This document shows, piece by piece, positions 7,670 to 16,500 of a DNA stretch of 63,602 nt. Under the pieces are notes generated by a model. That model was given only the letters and a program-made list of their open reading frames with translations. It made no database searches and was not told the origin of the DNA. Numbering within the stretch: position 1 is the first letter of the stretch; each line of letters opens with the position of its first letter. This stretch comes from a virus. Both the position numbers and the translations under genes were made by a program. The stretch covers positions 1 through 63,602 of the IMG/VR virus record IMGVR_UViG_3300046003_002370; one strand, 5' to 3'.

Positions 7670-7696
7670 TGTAAACGCGTAATAATATAAATATAA
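7670..7696 (+). promoter_or_regulatory. Second-class promoter-like element
   Basis: TGTAAACGCGTAATAATATAA and then ATATAACC, closely matching 3761-3787. It stands five bases before the start at 7701, so either the leader is very short or the element is upstream control for the following genes. The gap 7584-7700 contains nothing else that I recognise. Confidence 0.5.
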
Positions 7697-7700
7697 CCAA

Positions 7701-8132
7701 ATGGAAATAGATATGAATATAACGAGTTGGTCTAATAAAGACTTAGAAGCATTATGCGTGCCTGAAAATCATAAGATTACTTTTGATGGCTTTGAATACT
7801 GGTGGTTGCATAAAATACATGGTAACAAATGGGAATTGCATTATGTTGAAGGATTTAATGATTGGAAAAAGCCTTATAGTTGGCTTAAAGAATGGCTATA
7901 TAAATGGAGTAAAGAATTAAGCACTAGAAAAATAGAATCTTCATCAATGTATCTTAATAAAATGAAAGAATCTTTAGAGTCTACAAAACAAGTTATTGAA
8001 ATAAGTAACAATAAAAGATTAAAAACTAAAGATAAAATTAAAATGATACAAGAATTATTACCAGAAGAATCAATAACATTTATAGCAAATGTATTAAATA
8101 TAAGCAGGCAAGCAATACATAGACATTTATAA
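7701..8132 (+). CDS. Hypothetical protein with C-terminal HTH
   Basis: 143 residues. Residues 30-75 are Trp-rich (EYWWLHKI..., DWKKPYSWLKEWLYKW). The last 20 residues (TFIANVLNISRQAIHRHL) form a compact helix-turn-helix like those at the end of homing endonucleases. It directly precedes a GIY-YIG gene and shares a promoter class with the other GIY-YIG unit, so it may belong to the same mobile unit. Confidence 0.65.
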   Translation: MEIDMNITSWSNKDLEALCVPENHKITFDGFEYWWLHKIHGNKWELHYVEGFNDWKKPYSWLKEWLYKWSKELSTRKIESSSMYLNKMKESLESTKQVIEISNNKRLKTKDKIKMIQELLPEESITFIANVLNISRQAIHRHL

Positions 8133-8134
8133 TT

Positions 8135-8401
8135 ATGAAGACATCAGCAAAAATTTTACAACAAACAAAAGACTATCAAGAAAAAAGAGCAAACGATTAT
8201 CCAGGATATTCTGTTTATTATATTCCAGAAGAACATTATATCGGAATGAGTAGAAACGTATATTCAAGAATGATTAAACATAAACATCTTGGTAAAATAG
8301 TTGATGGTTGGGAAGTAATAGAATCATTTGATAACCCTATAAGAGCACATTTAATGGAAACACAGTTTCATTTAATGGGTTATAACGGATATAGGCCGTA
8401 A
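8135..8401 (+). CDS. GIY-YIG family endonuclease, second copy
   Basis: 88 residues. SVYYIPEEHYIGMS (residues 25-38) followed by RMIKHKH and METQFH matches the protein at 3813 along its whole core, with a shorter N-terminus. The catalytic Glu and basic cluster are present. It lies two bases after the HTH gene. No split neighbour is obvious; thymidylate-synthase-like genes, one of which lies just downstream, are frequent targets of such enzymes. Confidence 0.7.
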   Translation: MKTSAKILQQTKDYQEKRANDYPGYSVYYIPEEHYIGMSRNVYSRMIKHKHLGKIVDGWEVIESFDNPIRAHLMETQFHLMGYNGYRP

Positions 8402-8749
8402 ATGGGTAGTGGTTCAAAAAAGAAAGGCGAAATCACAATGGGTAATTACGCGCCTAAAGATAAAGAAAGAGAAGCTATGTATTGGTGTATACATAACAAT
8501 ATTTTTATATCTGCCCATGCTAAATCAACTACAGAATGGTATGTTACAATATGTATAAATGGTAATGCAAACAAAAGTCCAGAGGCCTATGAAAAAGTAA
8601 GTATATGGAAACAAATATATAAATATTACCTATACTATTATAACAAATATAATAACATACCTACAATAGTTGAAAAAGTAATAATAAAAACAGAACCTAT
8701 AAAACGGCAGCAAAAGCCAATTAGCGCCGATAATTTAAAACTATTTTAA
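8402..8749 (+). CDS. Hypothetical protein (115 aa)
   Basis: The ATG at 8402 follows the preceding stop directly; a second ATG at 8438 could be the true start, giving about 103 residues. It is rich in Tyr and Asn (KQIYKYYLYYYNKYN). No domain is recognised. It precedes the ThyA-like gene by one base and is probably cotranscribed with it. Confidence 0.6.
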   Translation: MGSGSKKKGEITMGNYAPKDKEREAMYWCIHNNIFISAHAKSTTEWYVTICINGNANKSPEAYEKVSIWKQIYKYYLYYYNKYNNIPTIVEKVIIKTEPIKRQQKPISADNLKLF

Positions 8750-8750
8750 T

Positions 8751-9521
8751 ATGATAGAAAGATATGAATCTCAATACAAAGTTTTATTATGGAAATGCTT
8801 AAGCGCTGGAGTACGTAGAAACGATCGTACTGGCGTTGGATCAAGATCTATATTCAATGCTTATTTAAAGATTGATCTTAAAGAATGTTTCCCTTTAATA
8901 ACAGGTAGAAAAATGTTTCAAAAAACTTTTGATACAGAATTTGAATGGTTTATGAATGGCGAAACTAACATACAAAGATTCAGAGATGCCGGCGTAAAGA
9001 TATGGAACGCTTGGGCTGATACTAATGGAGATCTTGGACCTGTGTATGGACATCAAATGCGCAATTTTAACGATCAAAATATAGATCAGATGCAAATGCT
9101 TATTAAAAATTTAATTGCTGATCCAGACAGCCGTAGACACATTATAAGTTTATGGAATCCTGCTCAATTAGATCAAATGCGACTACCACCTTGTTATCTG
9201 TACTTTCAGTTTTTTGTTGAAGGTGAAGATCTTAATATGTTCGTTGTGCAAAGATCAGGTGATATGTTTTTAGGAATACCTTATGACATTGCTTTATTCT
9301 CTAAAATACTTTTGTATGTAGCGGATAAAGTTGGTTTAAAAGCTAATCTACTAGAAGTTCAAATTGTCGATGCTCACGTCTATGAAAATCAGATTAACGC
9401 AATACACGAGTACTTTGAGCAAGAAAGTTTTGACGCTCCAAAATATACCTATAAAGAAGGCATATTAGAATTAATTGACTACAAACATGGTCCTAAAATA
9501 ACAGCGACAGTAGCTGTATAA
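8751..9521 (+). CDS. Thymidylate-synthase-fold enzyme with dCMP-type active site
   Basis: 256 residues, full length. The nucleophile lies in LPPCYLYFQF (Cys147). RRHIISLWNP supplies the phosphate-binding Arg pair, and GDLGPVYGHQMR and DAHVY are conserved. In thymidylate synthases the block around residue 177 reads LGLPFNIA, and that Asn selects dUMP. Here it reads LGIPYDIA, with Asp179. T4 dCMP hydroxymethylase has Asp at this position, and the same change in thymidylate synthase shifts it to dCMP. I therefore infer dCMP methyl- or hydroxymethyl-transfer, with ordinary dTMP synthesis as the alternative. MazG-like genes follow. Confidence 0.85.
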   Translation: MIERYESQYKVLLWKCLSAGVRRNDRTGVGSRSIFNAYLKIDLKECFPLITGRKMFQKTFDTEFEWFMNGETNIQRFRDAGVKIWNAWADTNGDLGPVYGHQMRNFNDQNIDQMQMLIKNLIADPDSRRHIISLWNPAQLDQMRLPPCYLYFQFFVEGEDLNMFVVQRSGDMFLGIPYDIALFSKILLYVADKVGLKANLLEVQIVDAHVYENQINAIHEYFEQESFDAPKYTYKEGILELIDYKHGPKITATVAV

Positions 9522-9530
9522 ATAAAAAAT

Positions 9531-10403
9531 ATGGAAAAAATAATGTATTATTTGTATCACATACCTGGTAAAAAGATTGGCGTAACACGTGATCTTAAAT
9601 ATAGATTAACGAAGCGACAAGGCTATCAGACTGACGAATACGAAGTAATAGATTCAAGTGAAGATATAGATTATATATCAAAGCAAGAATTATTACTTCA
9701 ACTTGTCTACGGTTATAAGGTAGACAAACAATCATATAAAAATTTAATCAATAAAAACAAAGATCAAATGAAATTAAATGTAACAGAACAGACAACAACA
9801 TTCCCGTGCCCATTGAGCAAGTTAAAAGGTAATTTGTTTGACAATTTAGGGTCACAAATTGAAACAAGTTTGGGCACTTGCACATTAACGCCGGCTATTG
9901 CTGAATGGATTGTATCAAATGCAAATATTTCAATGTTTAATACCGAAAGAACTTATGTGTACAATAAAGCGTTAAACCAGTTTGCTACAACGTTAGCTAA
10001 CAATGCAAGTAACAAAGTTGAAAGCAAAGCTAAGTTTAGCGATAATGTATACGATTCAATTAGACAATGGGCTGATGAGCGAGGTATATACAAGGACGGC
10101 GATTCTAAAACACAGTATATAAAACTACAAGAGGAAGCCGGCGAATTAGCTAGAGCTATATTAAAGAACAATAAAGTAGACCTTGTTGATGCTATTGGAG
10201 ACTGTGTTGTTGTATTAACTAATCTTGCAGCAATAAATGGATTAAAAATAGAAGACTGTATTCAGTCTGCTTATACTGAAATCAAGAATCGTAAAGGTAA
10301 AATGCAAAATGGTACATTTGTTAAGGAACAACCACAAACACAAAACGGCGTATTGCAAGGCTTTGGCGGAACATTAAATAAACACGTACAATCAACTTTA
10401 TAA
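9531..10403 (+). CDS. GIY-YIG-like / MazG-like NTP pyrophosphatase fusion
   Basis: 290 residues. Residues 1-70 resemble a GIY-YIG core (YYLYHIPGKKIGVTRDLKYRL). Residues about 75-165 are a linker of unknown fold. Residues about 175-265 carry the all-alpha NTP pyrophosphatase signature: QEEAGELARAIL near 200 and DAIGDCVVVLTNLA near 220, matching the ExxE...ExxD metal-binding pattern loosely. T4 dCTPase belongs to this superfamily, and such an enzyme would supply dCMP to the neighbouring ThyA-like enzyme. The GIY-YIG part may be inactive. Confidence 0.7.
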   Translation: MEKIMYYLYHIPGKKIGVTRDLKYRLTKRQGYQTDEYEVIDSSEDIDYISKQELLLQLVYGYKVDKQSYKNLINKNKDQMKLNVTEQTTTFPCPLSKLKGNLFDNLGSQIETSLGTCTLTPAIAEWIVSNANISMFNTERTYVYNKALNQFATTLANNASNKVESKAKFSDNVYDSIRQWADERGIYKDGDSKTQYIKLQEEAGELARAILKNNKVDLVDAIGDCVVVLTNLAAINGLKIEDCIQSAYTEIKNRKGKMQNGTFVKEQPQTQNGVLQGFGGTLNKHVQSTL

Positions 10404-10404
10404 T

Positions 10405-10674
10405 ATGAGAAAAAAAGAAATTGAGTTTAGAGATCCAGTAGTTGAGCGTGTTGTTAATAGTTTTGTATCAAGATCAAATGTTGGCTGGAAGAAGTATGGT
10501 ATAACATTAGATAGCGATCCTCAAGACGTACTAGTCTGGTTAAATCATTTACAAGAAGAGTTGATGGATGCTGTTTTGTATCTTCAAAAAGCTAAAGAAG
10601 TTTATGCGGACCAAGACAATATGTTGATTGATAACGGGCATCGTATCAACGTTACAATAGATGAAGAAGATTAG
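10405..10674 (+). CDS. MazG-like small nucleotide pyrophosphohydrolase family protein
   Basis: 89 residues. The pattern SNVGWKKYG...WLNHLQEELMDAVLYLQKA, with an EEL-x-DA helix, matches short phage proteins usually grouped with the all-alpha NTP pyrophosphatases. The nucleotide cleaved is not evident. It lies directly after the MazG fusion and overlaps the nuclease gene by 14 bases. Confidence 0.65.
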   Translation: MRKKEIEFRDPVVERVVNSFVSRSNVGWKKYGITLDSDPQDVLVWLNHLQEELMDAVLYLQKAKEVYADQDNMLIDNGHRINVTIDEED

Positions 10675-11107
10675 TAGAAAAAAAGGACCAGTAGTAGCTA
10701 AAAAGGTAATGTGCGACGGCATTGCCTTTGCTTCTGGGCTTGAAAAGTATATGTATCTTGCTTTAAAAGATAATAATATAACGGCACAATATGAATCACA
10801 CACTTTTGAATTGGTTAATAGTTTTGAATTTCAGAACGACTGCTTCGAGCGGCAAGGCAATGGCAAAGGGGATTTTTGTAATAGGGGCAATAAAAGAATA
10901 CTCAACCTAAAATACACTCCTGACTTTGTTGGCGTAGATTTTATTATTGAAACTAAAGGCAGAGCAAATGAATCATTCCCTATGCGCTGGAAACTATTTA
11001 AAAAATGGATGAAAGACAATAACGACACAAGAACACTATATAAACCTCAATCAAATCCAGAATGTTTAAAGACAGTAGAATTAATCCTGCGGAAGAGAAA
11101 CGCTTAG
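10661..11107 (+). CDS. Endonuclease-I-like / PD-(D/E)XK nuclease
   Basis: 148 residues. KYTPDFVGVDFIIETKGRA (about residues 87-105) holds the catalytic Asp...Glu-x-Lys of the T7 endonuclease I / Holliday-junction resolvase type, preceded by ASGLEKYMYLAL. The enzyme would cut branched DNA during recombination or host DNA breakdown. The first residues are basic. The start overlaps the preceding gene. Confidence 0.75.
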   Translation: MKKISRKKGPVVAKKVMCDGIAFASGLEKYMYLALKDNNITAQYESHTFELVNSFEFQNDCFERQGNGKGDFCNRGNKRILNLKYTPDFVGVDFIIETKGRANESFPMRWKLFKKWMKDNNDTRTLYKPQSNPECLKTVELILRKRNA

Positions 11108-11229
11108 CAAGGAAAAGATACGCGGAAAGACAAGTTGATAAATGGATTAAATGGTCTTTTTTAGTTAAAGGAAAAATTAAATTTAAAGAATTACTAGAAA
11201 TACAAAAAGAATATAAACTATATAATTAA
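11062..11229 (+). CDS. Small basic hypothetical protein (55 aa)
   Basis: The reading frame starts inside the 3' end of the nuclease gene (46-base overlap) and ends YKLYN. It is Lys/Arg-rich (EEKRLARKRYAERQ). The length of the overlap lowers confidence in the start, but the frame fills the gap and is protein-like. Confidence 0.55.
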   Translation: MFKDSRINPAEEKRLARKRYAERQVDKWIKWSFLVKGKIKFKELLEIQKEYKLYN

Positions 11230-11232
11230 ACT

Positions 11233-11397
11233 ATGAAAAACAAAAATTTAAAAGTGGAAGAACCAAAAGGATGGATATTATCAGTTGGTCTTTACCCAGG
11301 AATACTATTTGGCATAAGAACTTACGAGGAGCCAGAATTTAACACGCACGTTTTTTACTTACCATTCATTGACATTGCATTAGAAATAGACAAATAA
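11233..11397 (+). CDS. Small hypothetical protein (54 aa)
   Basis: GWILSVGLYPGILFGIRTYE followed by THVFYLPFIDIALEI is a compact pattern that recurs in small proteins of Bacteroidota phages near nucleotide genes. One hydrophobic stretch could associate with membrane, but the charge pattern suggests a small soluble beta fold. It ends four bases before the reductase gene. Confidence 0.7.
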   Translation: MKNKNLKVEEPKGWILSVGLYPGILFGIRTYEEPEFNTHVFYLPFIDIALEIDK

Positions 11398-11400
11398 TAT

Positions 11401-13269
11401 ATGAGCTTAACATTAGACAAACAGATTTTATCAGACATTACAGTATACACGAAGTATGCAAAATATTTACCAGTTAAAGAAAGAAGAGAAACCTGGAATG
11501 AATTAGTTACAAGGAACATGGAAATGCATACTACTAAGTTTCCACAATTAAAAGAATCAATTGAACAAATTTATAAGAACTTTGTATTTAATAAAAAAGT
11601 ATTACCGTCGATGCGAAGTCTGCAGTTCGGAGGCAAAGCGATCGAGCTTAATAACGCACGGATTTATAATTGCGCGTTTTTACCTATTGATAGCATACAT
11701 AGTTTTTCTGAGACTATGTTTCTATTGCTTGGCGGTACCGGTGTTGGATATTCGGTACAAAATCATCAAATTGAAAAGTTACCAGAAATTAGAAAACCTA
11801 ATTACGACCGTAAGAAAAGGTATGTAGTACAAGATTCTATTATTGGATGGGCCGATGCAATTAAGGTATTATTCAAATCTTATACTGGCGGTTTAACATC
11901 ACATATAGAATTTGATCTATCTGACATCAGACAAAAAGGAGCGCTATTAGTAACCGCTGGTGGTAAAGCACCTGGGCCAGAACCATTGCGTATCGCTTTA
12001 GTAAAGATAGAAGCTGTATTACGTAATAAGAAAGACAGGACCAAACTGATGGATATTGAGTGCCATGATATTCAATGCCACATTGCCGACTCAGTGTTAG
12101 CTGGCGGTATTAGAAGAGCAGCGATGATTTCACTATTTGATCTTGATAGTACCGCGATGCTTAATTGCAAAGCTGGTAATTGGTGGGAAGAAAATCCACA
12201 AAGAGGTAGATCAAATAACTCAGTTGTTTTGTTAAGGCATAAGATTGACAGAGAAACATTTGATAAAGTATGGGAGCGTATTGAAGCTTCAGGATCTGGT
12301 GAACCTGGTATATACCTTACTAATGACAAAGACTGGGGAACTAATCCTTGTTGTGAAATTGCTTTAAGGCCATATCAGTTTTGTAATTTAACTGAGATTA
12401 ATATGTCGGATATTGAAAGTCAAGAAGATTTTAATGCTAGATCATCGGCCGCCTCGTTCTTAGGTACATTGCAAGCATCGTACTCAGACTTTCATTACTT
12501 GCGTGATATATGGAGAAAGAACACTGAAAAAGATGCATTACTTGGCGTATCAATGACTGGTATTGCCTCTAAATCAAACTTAGAATTAAACTATGAAGAA
12601 GCTGCGAGCCATGTTAAACTCACTAATGTCGAGACCGCCAATGCTCTTGGTATTAACCCTGCTGCTAGGACCACCGCTGTTAAACCTGCAGGAACTACCA
12701 GTTTGGTCCTTGGTACTTCTTCTGGCATACACGCTTGGCACAATGATTATTATATTCGCAGAATGCGATTAGGTAAGAATGAAGCTATATATTCCTATCT
12801 TGCTATACACAATCCAGAATTGTTAGAAGATGAATATTTTAATCCAACATTGCAATCAGTAATTTCTGTGCCTCAAAAAGCTCCAGATGGCGCTATAACA
12901 AGATACGAGTCTACTTTGGATCTATTAGAAAGAGTTAAATTAATTTCTAGAGATTGGGTTAAGAAAGGTCATATTAAAGGTAACAATACACATAACGTAT
13001 CGTGTACCGTATCTGTTCGTGATGATGAATGGAAAGCTATTGGTGATTGGATGTGGGAGAATAAAGATTACTATAATGGATTATCTGTATTGCCATACCA
13101 TGGGGGAACATACAAACAAACACCATTTGAGGATTGTACTAAAGAAGTATACGAACAAATGATGTTAACGTTAAAAGATGTAGATTTATCTAAAGTTGTA
13201 GAAATACAAGATAATACAAACTTTGCTGATTCAGCAGCGTGTGGAGGAGGAAATTGTGAAATTGTATAA
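11401..13269 (+). CDS. nrdJ: Class II (B12-dependent) ribonucleotide reductase
   Basis: 622 residues. GGTGVGYSVQ, NPCCEIALRPYQFCNLTEIN (the family's NPC-x-E block plus the radical-site Cys) and VKPAGTTSLVLGTSSGIH are typical of monomeric adenosylcobalamin-dependent ribonucleoside-triphosphate reductase. The C-terminal ACGGGNCEIV gives the re-reduction Cys pair. No small radical subunit gene is nearby, as expected for class II. It would make dNTPs from host ribonucleotides and needs host cobalamin. NPCC replaces the commoner NPCG. One in-frame GCTATACAC lies at 12802. Confidence 0.9.
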   Translation: MSLTLDKQILSDITVYTKYAKYLPVKERRETWNELVTRNMEMHTTKFPQLKESIEQIYKNFVFNKKVLPSMRSLQFGGKAIELNNARIYNCAFLPIDSIHSFSETMFLLLGGTGVGYSVQNHQIEKLPEIRKPNYDRKKRYVVQDSIIGWADAIKVLFKSYTGGLTSHIEFDLSDIRQKGALLVTAGGKAPGPEPLRIALVKIEAVLRNKKDRTKLMDIECHDIQCHIADSVLAGGIRRAAMISLFDLDSTAMLNCKAGNWWEENPQRGRSNNSVVLLRHKIDRETFDKVWERIEASGSGEPGIYLTNDKDWGTNPCCEIALRPYQFCNLTEINMSDIESQEDFNARSSAASFLGTLQASYSDFHYLRDIWRKNTEKDALLGVSMTGIASKSNLELNYEEAASHVKLTNVETANALGINPAARTTAVKPAGTTSLVLGTSSGIHAWHNDYYIRRMRLGKNEAIYSYLAIHNPELLEDEYFNPTLQSVISVPQKAPDGAITRYESTLDLLERVKLISRDWVKKGHIKGNNTHNVSCTVSVRDDEWKAIGDWMWENKDYYNGLSVLPYHGGTYKQTPFEDCTKEVYEQMMLTLKDVDLSKVVEIQDNTNFADSAACGGGNCEIV

Positions 13270-13276
13270 ATAAATT

Positions 13277-13492
13277 ATGAAAGAACAAACATTAATAGAA
13301 ACGAAGAATAAAGTAGATGCTTTAATATTAGCAATGCGACAGATTACGCAACAAATAGATAATCTAAAAGATCTATCGGTAGGAACACTGGAAATACTTA
13401 AAAATATGCCAGGCTACCAAGATGCAGTCGACAAGCTAAAAGCAGATGTATTAACTAAGCGAGAAGAAAAAAAGCTGGAGCTAGTTGAATAA
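13277..13492 (+). CDS. Small coiled-coil protein (71 aa)
   Basis: Almost entirely heptad-like (IETKNKVDALILAMRQITQQIDNL). It is the last gene of the rightward block and ends just before the convergent terminator. The function is unknown. Confidence 0.7.
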   Translation: MKEQTLIETKNKVDALILAMRQITQQIDNLKDLSVGTLEILKNMPGYQDAVDKLKADVLTKREEKKLELVE

Positions 13493-13497
13493 ATTAA

Positions 13498-13534
13498 AAA
13501 AAGGGAGTTCTCATTACGAGGCTCCCTTTCTTTA
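13498..13534. terminator. Bidirectional terminator between the converging blocks
   Basis: AAAGGGAG and CTCCCTTT form an 8-bp stem with a 14-base loop. It has A-rich sequence on the left and T-rich on the right, so it can terminate both strands. It is placed exactly between the last rightward and last leftward genes. Confidence 0.85.
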
Positions 13535-13563
13535 TTAAGAACTTTTGAGTATGGTGCTCATTT

Positions 13564-16500
13564 TTATTGGTTCTTATTTTTTTCTACTCTGTCCCAAATC
13601 ATTTCTTTCTTAACAGCTGCTTTTTCTTTTGCAGTAGCCAACGAATCAATATATTCGTTCATTTGTTCATCAGTCATTTTATCAATTCTATTCGCTAATG
13701 CTTCTTTTTTAGCTATTCTGTCCTCAGCTGACTTAACATCACTTTCAAACTTCTTAGTTGTTTTAGCTTCTGCTTTTATTCTGTCCTCTTCTTCATTAAC
13801 AACTCCAACATCGTAAGGTTTCCAACCAAGACCTAACGCAAGTTTTTGCCAGGTTTTATTTCTTTCGTCTAACATTTCAGCTACGTTATTTGCTTTGTCA
13901 ACTAATCTATCTAATGGAAAGTTTGTAGTAGCCGCTGTAACTTTACCTGCAATATCATAAGCAGGAGAAGGATTAAATTTTCCGTCTTGCATTAGACTAA
14001 ACCCTCTTTCCTTAATAATATCCTTATCGTATTTAGAAGTGTTCCAAGCAGAGTTTAATTTAGACATTTTAGAACTTATAGGTGGAGAAATACCGGCTGC
14101 AGCAATAATAATTTTAGCAGACTCACCTTTGAATCCTTTTTCTTCTTGTTTTAAGTATTCTAAAATTGTATTTTTTACTGTCGAAACAACAGCTCCGTAT
14201 ATACCAGTACCTCTTAATATGGTGTCTAACATACTGTTTGCAATAGATATATATTTTTTGCCTGCTTTTTCTTTTTGCTTAGCTTTTTCTTTCTCATCTT
14301 CTGGCTCTTCCTCAAAAGCAACTGCAAATAATGCAGACTGTAAAGAAGAAAATATCATACTTTGTATAAATCCATAATACAAGATCTTTGAGATATGTGT
14401 CTTAGCGTCTCCACGTCCATTTATAAGGTCTCTACCAGCCTTTTTCATCAATCTATTATATTGCATAGGCGTATTGCCAAAAGCTAATATAAGACGTCCT
14501 ATTGAGCTCGCTTGTTGTTGAGATATTTTGCTAGGATCTGCTGATTGTTGTGATTCTTCCGATGTTGCTAAGAAATCTTTATATGCTGCGTCTTTTGCAT
14601 CACTCGCGGACATGCCTTGTTTCTCGTAAGTATTAATTCTATTCCTGTAGAATGTAGCTCCGCCTGAACAAATAGCAAAACTATCCGCCATTTGTGTTGG
14701 TGTGTAACCTACTTTTAATAGATATGCTAAAGCTGCCTTTACTTTATTCTTTGAACCTTCAACTGCGTTAGCTAGTTCAGCTTGATCAACATCGGATTTT
14801 AAGCCTGCTCTACGTTCTTTTAATGAATTTGAATTCCATAATTCAGAGAAGTCTTTCCAATATTGTGGTTGGTTAGCAAATGCTTTAGCCGCCATAGCCG
14901 GATTGTTATCTGACCAGTTTATAAAGTTTGTCGATGCAACTAATTGAAGTACAGCAGATCTTGTATTTAAGAACATTATCGCACCAGATGAATTATTCAC
15001 CCAACTAGCCCAAGCGCTTCCAATTTTATCTCCGGATGACCTGTTTGTTCCATTTTTCATTCTAAATAAGGAATCTTCTAATGCACCTCTAAAATCTGTA
15101 CCTCTTGCTGCTTCTATTTTATTTAAGTTTTCAGGTGAAAATATTGCATCTGCATTTTCAACAAACTCTCCTAATATTTGTTTTCTACCACCCTTCTCAG
15201 TAACATTATGCAAATCGGACACAATAGACTCTACATTCCAGTATTCTGTTGGTTTTATCCAACCTTCTAACTGTCCACTTGCAGCCGACAATTTGTTAGC
15301 AAAGTCAGTAAACGCAGGATCATTCTTTATAACATCAACTAGTTTATCAATTTCAGGTCTAGACAAGCCAGGAATTTCAACTCCATTAGTATCCCATAAG
15401 TAAACCCTTACAGCTTGATCGTATGTATTTGTTGTGCCTTCTATTATCTTTGTTAACTTTTTAGCCTCAACAGGGTGTTCCTTTTTTAAGTCTCTATATC
15501 CTTGTTTTATATTTGCTCTAATATTGTTTATTCTTGTAACTCCAGCAGCATAAGGTTTTAATAGATTGTCTTCAAAGAACTTCTTTTGTTCTTCTCCACG
15601 TGTTCCTTTACCCATGAAGTCATACAATAATCCAGCAAAATCCTCAGCAGATGGCGACATAAACACTCTAAACTTGCCTTTACCAGCGCCTATTGTTCTA
15701 GCTGTAATATCTGAGAATTGCTCGTTTACACCAATACCTCTTGTCTCTTCTAATATTTTGTTAAACTCTGTAGATAAAGCTTTACTAAACTGAATTCCAG
15801 ATACATCAGCGACTTTAGTTAAAGGTATAATTTCATACCTACCCTTGCTACTTTTAACTTCTTTGTCAAGCAGCAAATTATAGGTAGAAGCATCAGAAAG
15901 CTTGCTTGCAACATCTTTATTTCTAATTTTAGCTAAAGACAATGGAACTAATTTTGATGTTGAGTTAAATTCTATATAGTCTTTATTATTTATTATTTCT
16001 TCAAGAACACGAGGCATTATATTTATCATAGCGTCTTCATGTTCTACAGTATATTCCGGCTCAATTAAAAGTTTTTCGTAATATTCATTCTTATTGTTTT
16101 CAATTTTTTTACCATTCTCTAAAATAAGGTTTCCTTTTTTGTCTGTTTTATATTTATACTTATTAGTTACTTTATTTAGTCTTTCTTGTTTTTCTACTTC
16201 TGGTAATGTATTTAAAAACTTATCAATAGTCCTTATTGCTGTCGGCGTTAAATTTCCCTTTTTATTTCTAGGCAATTTTCTTAGAATGTTACCTTCCTTA
16301 TTTTTTTTATCAACAACAATGCCAACCATTGCGGACAATGAGCGTATCCCACTAGCAATATTGTTATTACCCGCAAACATTGTATAAACAGTACCTATAC
16401 GAGTGTTTCTTTCTGTTTTTGATATTCCATTTTCATTAACCCATTCTTTAGTTATATTAAAAAATAATTCTGCTTTTAACTTATTTATTTCATTAAATTT

